Made by a program: the position numbers and the translations under genes. The notes beneath the pieces were generated by a model. It did not search any database. It was given only the letters and a program-made list of their open reading frames with translations, and was not told the origin of the DNA. From Eucommia ulmoides (taxonomy: Eukaryota; Streptophyta; Magnoliopsida; Garryales; Eucommiaceae): a DNA stretch of 64,000 nt. Shown piece after piece: positions 59,205 through 64,000 of the stretch. Every line of letters begins with the position of its first letter. The first letter of the stretch is position 1. The stretch is taken from assembly GCA_016647705.1 (NCBI GenBank), contig CM028330.1, positions 48,264,397 to 48,328,396 of the forward strand, written 5' to 3'.

Positions 59205-59858
59205 TGATAGGAGAAAACTCCCACTTACAACTGACGTAGGCGTGGAGCCTTAATGGGTCGGAGCGGATCAGTGATCTGACCTAGAAAATAAAGACTCAAT
59301 GTATTATCTGGGCCAAGCATGACAGGCCCATCTGGAAAAGGACTTTAGCACTCCACTATGCAACTAAAACAGTCTTATGAAGAGGCTTATTAATAGGCAA
59401 TCTGAAGCCCATGGTGATATAGTCAAAGGAAGAATTGGTCAGCCTACGGTAAGGGTCACTCCTATGCATGGACATGTTATGAGCCATTAACTGTAATGGT
59501 ACACATTTAGTGGAGCACATTATAGAGATCATCTCCTTGATAAATTGAGAGGATCATGGATATCTATCATGCGGTTAGGAAAAGATCTCGTAACGGGCGA
59601 TCTCACCAACAAAATTGCAGAGGTTAACCGAGCATATATAAAGGGAAGGTATCATTGTTTATTTCTTATGATTCAATTTGTGTATTAGTCTTCTCTATTA
59701 ATAGATTAACTTATTCTCACATCGAAAGTTCTTTCGCTGACACCACACTGGTGTCCCCCTTTAGAATTCAACGGTTTTGTAGGTTGAAGAATGAAGGCAA
59801 AGAGGTTTTTAGCACTTAAGAAGCTAATCACACGTGCTAAGAATCTCTGGAAACATCA
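59205..59858 (+). repeat. D1 3' LTR
   Basis: It starts TGATAGGAGAAAACTCCC and ends GGAAACATCA, followed by TAAAT. It aligns with 32028-32680, including the CATATATAAAGGGAAGG TATA-like region near 59632. The purine tract AGGAGAAAAAA (59194-59204) precedes it. Confidence 0.85.
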
Positions 59859-59863
59859 TAAAT

Positions 59864-61742
59864 CATTTTTAGTCCTTATCATAAATGATGAAAGGTTATA
59901 GTTGTGAAGTTTTTCCTAATCTTGATTTCTTAAGGAGATCACCAATTCAAAGAATAAATTTGTTTTATAAATGTGCACTAGGTGATCTTACACAATCTCA
60001 CTCTTTCTACGTTTTAGTGTTAATTTCAACACTATGTCACTCGATTGTGTACAAGGAGTGTTATTCACACAAGAAAGAATCCCTAAGACTATATAAAGTA
60101 TGAAGAAGTGGAGGAATTTCGTGTATTATTCTATTATTTATTTGTTCAAAAATAGATTAGCAGTGTATCACTTATGTAGTGCATCAATTCGAACAAATTG
60201 GTATGAATCTTTCATAAATTAATATAATAAACATTAGACGAAATCTATCCGATGATATACCAGTAGTACAACGCTCCAATTGAGCGTAACTGCTGCGGTA
60301 AAAGTAGCAATAAAAAAGTTTATAATTTTGGTCAGAAATATGGTAACTCTTATATATTTGATTTAGCCCTTTAATGTTGTCTCATAATTTGAATTAATTA
60401 ATTAAAATCAAAGATAAAAGGTTTAATTCAAGTTCTAAACATGTTTGAATCAATATAATGTTTAATTCAAGCTATAATTCAAGTTTTTTGCTAAATGTAT
60501 CGAAATAGTCCCATAAATTAGTTGAATGGATGAGAGATTCGATTGAATGATATTTATAATCAAGTGTTTCAGATAACTTACTGGTGTAATCGGTCGATTG
60601 GCATTGAAAGATTGGTTGACCGATTGTTTCGAATATTATAACTTTGAACCTACTGGTGTAATCGATTGACAGGTAGGTACTATTCAGTTGATTGATTGAT
60701 CAATTCCCTCAAGGATCGAGCCTATTAAAGGAATAAGTTGATCGGATATTGGTTTTGGTCGACCGATTAAGGCTTTCTATATTTCACATTAGGGAACTAG
60801 TAGGATCGGTTAACTAAGTATTCCGTTTGGTCGACTGGTTATAGATGATCTTTACTTTTATGCCTAATTTTTAACTTCATGCTTAATTTTATCTTTTTCA
60901 CTCAACACATTCTAAAATCCAGAAAACACATATATGTCACATAGTTCAAGATGCTACGTGAGGATGCAAGTGATATGTGTTTTGTGTTATAGAAGAGTCA
61001 ATATGTATTAAAACTGTAGGGATAGCGTGTTACTTTATTTCAGACATACAACGTGATTTACTTTAATCCTTCCTAAGCCTTTTAGTCTTAAATGAACTAT
61101 TGTATTAATATGAAGTCATCAACATCTTTCTTTCCTATCTCATTCTTAACTTCATCTTTATTGGATCATCCTCTTTATCATTCCTTATGGTGTCTTCGGT
61201 ATATTTTGTAAATATCTAAACACTCAACATCCACATCAAATACCAAAACATATATTGTTATCACTAAAATCATCATTTAGGGATTCACACCCTTGGGGTT
61301 AACATAATTATTTTCAATGGACATGTATCTAAACTTTCTATTTCTCACTTATTTATTTTTTAGGCCCATCTTTTTATTTTTTTAATTATTTATTTTTATT
61401 TTTTATTTTTTAATTCAAAGCAACTCAAATTCCATCACCCTGTATTATGTAGTAAAATAGAATATAATAATGTTCAAAGATCATAATAGAATTTGAGAGA
61501 AAAAAAATTCCCACCAAAACAAAAATAAGGTGGGCATCTTCATTCTCTATATCTCTATCTTTATTTGACAAGTATCATATCCCTCCAATTCTCTCATATT
61601 TAGTTTCAAAAAGTTGAATTTTACCTCTTGCAATTTACCTAAATTGTAGATTATCCCCCATGTTATTTTGTTATGCACTTTACCCCCCTTATATTATAGA
61701 CTAAAGAGCAACTGTTATGTTTTCCATTAAAACTAGTAGTGA
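59864..61742. other. Right flank of D1, no gene; possible old copia LTR fragment
   Basis: The frame 59885-60103 is open (72 codons) but has no motif. From about 60590 to 60850 words such as GGTTGACCGATT, GGTCGACCGATT and GGTCGACTGG recur, like the GTCGACC words of the C1 LTR read on the other strand. A block ending TTGGGGTTAACA at 61302 could be an LTR edge. No TSD or paired LTR was found. Confidence 0.35.
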
Positions 61743-63085
61743 AACCTCAAATGATAAAATCTCAATTAATATTTATACCCCTATGTCAGATTGGTTATTA
61801 ATTAACATTTACACGCCCTTATTAGATTAGATTGGGCCATGTATTATCTGTTTGGCCTTTTTTTCTTTATACACCCGAGTTGGGTTGGGTTGGGTTTAAT
61901 ATAAGAGTAATTTTGTTATTTTATGCAATTATGTTAAGTAATTAACTATTGCACTTTCATTTAAAGAACTAGGGAAAAGTCCTTACTAAAATACCACAGG
62001 GGGTAAACTTCAAATCAAGCAAACCACAGAAGCTAAATTGCGAATAACCCTTTATGATTTTTTAATAACGATGTCGGAGTGATTATTAATTAACATTTAT
62101 ACCCCCGTGACAGATCGAATTGGGTCACGTATTATTTGTTTGGCTTTTTTTTTTCTTTATGCACTTGGGTTGGATTCAATATAAGAGTATTTTTTTTATT
62201 TTATTTTTTCATTTTACACAATTACGTTAAGTAATTTACTATATCACTTTACTTTAAAGAACTAGGGGAAATTCATTACTAAAATACCATGGGGTAAACT
62301 TCAATTCAGGCAAACCCAGAGGCTAAAATACGAATAACCCTTTATTTTTTAAGCTTTTCTTTTTCATTCTATTTTTTTAAAGTAAAAATATTATAGGACA
62401 AATTATTAGATTATCCTTGAAATAAATCACTAATAATTTTTAATCCTATTTTTCTCTTCTTTATTTTTCAATCTTCAAGTTAATATTAACTAATTATTTA
62501 ACATTTCTGGTAATATAAAGAAAGTCTTGAATTCACATGATTAATATTAGTTAGGAGAAAAAAGTAAGTTAAACAAGACAAAAATATTAATTGCTTTAAA
62601 ATAAAATAAAGTTAAAATTTAGATTGGGGACTTCATAAGAGAGGATCAACAATATTATTTTAATTTTTGTTTGGCAGACAAGATATTGTATCAACATTAT
62701 ATTTAGGTTTTAGCACTTATCATGTGTCAGTGTATAATTATTTTTTAACAAACTGCAAAACAATACATAGTGATTCATTTTTTTAATAAGTGGAAAAATA
62801 GTTACATCTCTATTTAATAGAATATAAAATGGTATGTATTTAAACTATATTATCAAATATTTTTTGTATACGATGCTTTGTTGAATATCGGAGTTTATCT
62901 TTTTGTTTCGTTGCTTAAATATTAAACTTAAATTTTATTCAAATATTGAGATTATATTTTTTACTTTGTGTTATCAGTCACAAGCTATATGCTAGTAATT
63001 ATAAAAAGTCCAAATAAATAATAAATAAATATAATATATTATTATAATCTCTTTTAATAATTTAGAACATCAACTGGTAAACAAA
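61743..63085. repeat. R1-right, diverged direct repeat of 1149-2115
   Basis: Same order and orientation as R1-left. It is longer by about 380 bp, mostly because of an internal tandem duplication (61789-62345). Confidence 0.75.
61789..62345. repeat. Tandem duplication inside R1-right, 292-bp period
   Basis: 61789-62055 and 62081-62345 match from ATTAATTAACATTTA-AC through TATAAGAGTA, AAAGAACTAGGG and TACTAAAATACCA to GAATAACCCTTTAT. R1-left keeps the first part of one unit only. Confidence 0.75.
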
Positions 63086-63392
63086 AAAATGAAGGGGTGC
63101 TGACCAAATGGTCCAATATTGCGACCGAAACTACCAATTAAACCTTCTCATTGTTTCTTGCACCGATTGATCCTTTTGCCATTTTTGTTACGAAAATATC
63201 CCTGCGTGTTGCACCTCACACTGAACAAGATCTTCACCTCCGTGTTTTGCGGATCTAATTTTCGTAAACGATTCCAATATCCATACGCACACTTTGTACA
63301 ATTTTTATCTCAGATTTTCATATGAAAAAATAGAAAAATTGTAAAACAATTATGTAACATTCAAAGGGATAATGATAAAATTTGTAACATCC
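63086..63392. other. Spacer, no gene
   Basis: The open frame 63119-63325 (68 codons) shows no recognisable domain. Nothing else is seen. Confidence 0.4.
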
Positions 63393-63901
63393 ATGTTACA
63401 TGTAACATTGTTGATGACGATATTACATGTAATATCTATTTACACAAATTACTTAAACATCTAGGGTATGGGTTAAAGATAATGTTACATGTAATATTCG
63501 TTTTGAAAAGAAATGAGTATGTGTGCCCGTGTGACAATGATTATATCCGGGGTGTGGGTCAAGATAATGTTACATGTAACATCCTATTTGAAAAAACATG
63601 AGAATGTCTGTGTATCTGGAAATGTTACATGTAACATTATATTAACCCACACCCTGGAAATGTTACATGTAACATAAACATTAAGTATGTGTGTCCATGT
63701 GAAATGTTACATGTAACATAAAAATCCCTGGTGTGGGTCAATATAATATTACATGTAACATCCATTTTGAAATAAATTGAGTATGTGTGTCCATGTGATA
63801 ATGATTACATCCAGGGTATGGGTCAAGATAATGTTATATGTAACATCCTTTTTGAAATACCATGAGAATGTCTGTGTATATGGAAATGTTACATGTAATA
63901 T
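63393..63901. repeat. Array of ten 16-bp palindromes (ATGTTACATGTAACAT)
   Basis: Starts are at 63393, 63420, 63482, 63567, 63622, 63660, 63704, 63746, 63831 and 63886. Five are the perfect palindrome. The one at 63420 is ATATTACATGTAATAT, changed symmetrically in both arms. Units at 63482, 63567 and 63622 repeat at 63746, 63831 and 63886, a 264-bp higher-order period. Linkers contain GTATGTGTGTCCATGTG and CCAGGGTATGGGTCAA words. It may continue past the window. Confidence 0.85.
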
Positions 63902-64000
63902 TTCAATTGTTTAGTCTCTAAGTATACCTTTTAAAAAAAATGACTATCTAAGTATGTATGATGTTTAAATAAATAAAAAGGCAGATTAAAAAGGAAATTG

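Larger units (their letters stand above)
32028..59858 (+). mobile_element. D1: Tat-lineage Ty3/gypsy element, TSD TAAAT, carrying five insertions
   Basis: Direct LTRs (32028-32680, 653 bp; 59205-59858, 654 bp) are flanked by TAAAT at 32023-32027 and 59859-59863. Order: PBS, gag, protease, RT, RNase H, a second RNase H, integrase, 84-bp tandem repeats, antisense ORF, polypurine tract (59194-59204), 3' LTR. A second RNase H, no chromodomain, a tandem-repeat 3' region and an antisense extra ORF together point to the Tat lineage. Insertions E1, F1, H (with A2) and I separate its parts. The coding regions carry stops and RT lacks its catalytic block. Confidence 0.9.

Noticed and set aside
59885-60103. 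A small 72-codon gene right of D1
   Set aside because: A single open frame in AT-rich DNA with no motif and no supporting context.
63393-63901. CRISPR-like repeat array
   Set aside because: Spacers are of uneven length and are themselves repeated, the units are palindromes, and the window is plant DNA.

Overview
This window looks like plant nuclear DNA, most likely from a eudicot with a repeat-rich genome. It is AT-rich and holds no host gene that I can recognise. Nearly everything between about 4.5 kb and 59.9 kb is nested LTR retrotransposons of several lineages. Many have target-site duplications (TSDs) readable by eye, so the order of insertion can be worked out. All coding regions are broken by stops, frameshifts, deletions or insertions.

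Left half. The oldest layer is a remnant (K) of a Ty3/gypsy element of Tat type, with an antisense extra ORF (about 4.5-5.2 kb, resuming at 28.3-31 kb). A minus-strand Ty1/copia element (C1, 5222-28306, TSD CCTTC) splits it. C1 has both LTRs, a tRNA-iMet primer-binding site (PBS), a broken gag and a protease scrap; the rest of pol is gone. Inside C1 sit a 2.55-kb gypsy solo LTR (G1, TSD TTAAC), a solo LTR (B1, 12204-20856) of an Athila-like non-autonomous family, a complete element of that family (A1, 12615-19688) nested inside B1, and a second complete element (B2, 20878-25904, TSD TGTGC). That makes four layers: K, C1, B1, A1. A 656-bp MITE with a GC-rich core (30396-31051) lies in K.

Right half. 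A Tat-lineage element, D1 (32028-59858, TSD TAAAT), carries gag, protease, partial RT, two RNase H domains, integrase, an 84-bp tandem repeat after pol, and an antisense ORF before its 3' LTR. It was interrupted by an LTR of a tRNA-iMet-primed element (E1), an Athila-like solo LTR (F1, TSD GATTT), an Athila-like element lacking its 3' LTR (H), a further complete element inside H (A2, 39289-45230), and an Athila-like element (I, about 53.4-58.8 kb).

Edges. A diverged direct repeat of about 1 kb (1149-2115 and 61743-63085) brackets the whole complex. The right end (63393-63901) is an array of ten 16-bp palindromes.

The most unusual structure is in the Athila-like family (A1, A2, B1, B2, F1, H, I). 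Its LTRs carry clusters of short dyads of the form CACCGC-N4-GCGGTG, mostly just upstream of the TATA box. The arms vary with compensating changes, and start-to-start spacings fall near 20-21, 32, 40-43 and 49-52 bp, which is close to whole turns of the DNA helix. A copy of the module also lies inside the A-type elements ahead of their ORF. The family has no pol of its own in this window and carries two different protein cargoes under similar LTRs, so it presumably depends on partner elements for movement.
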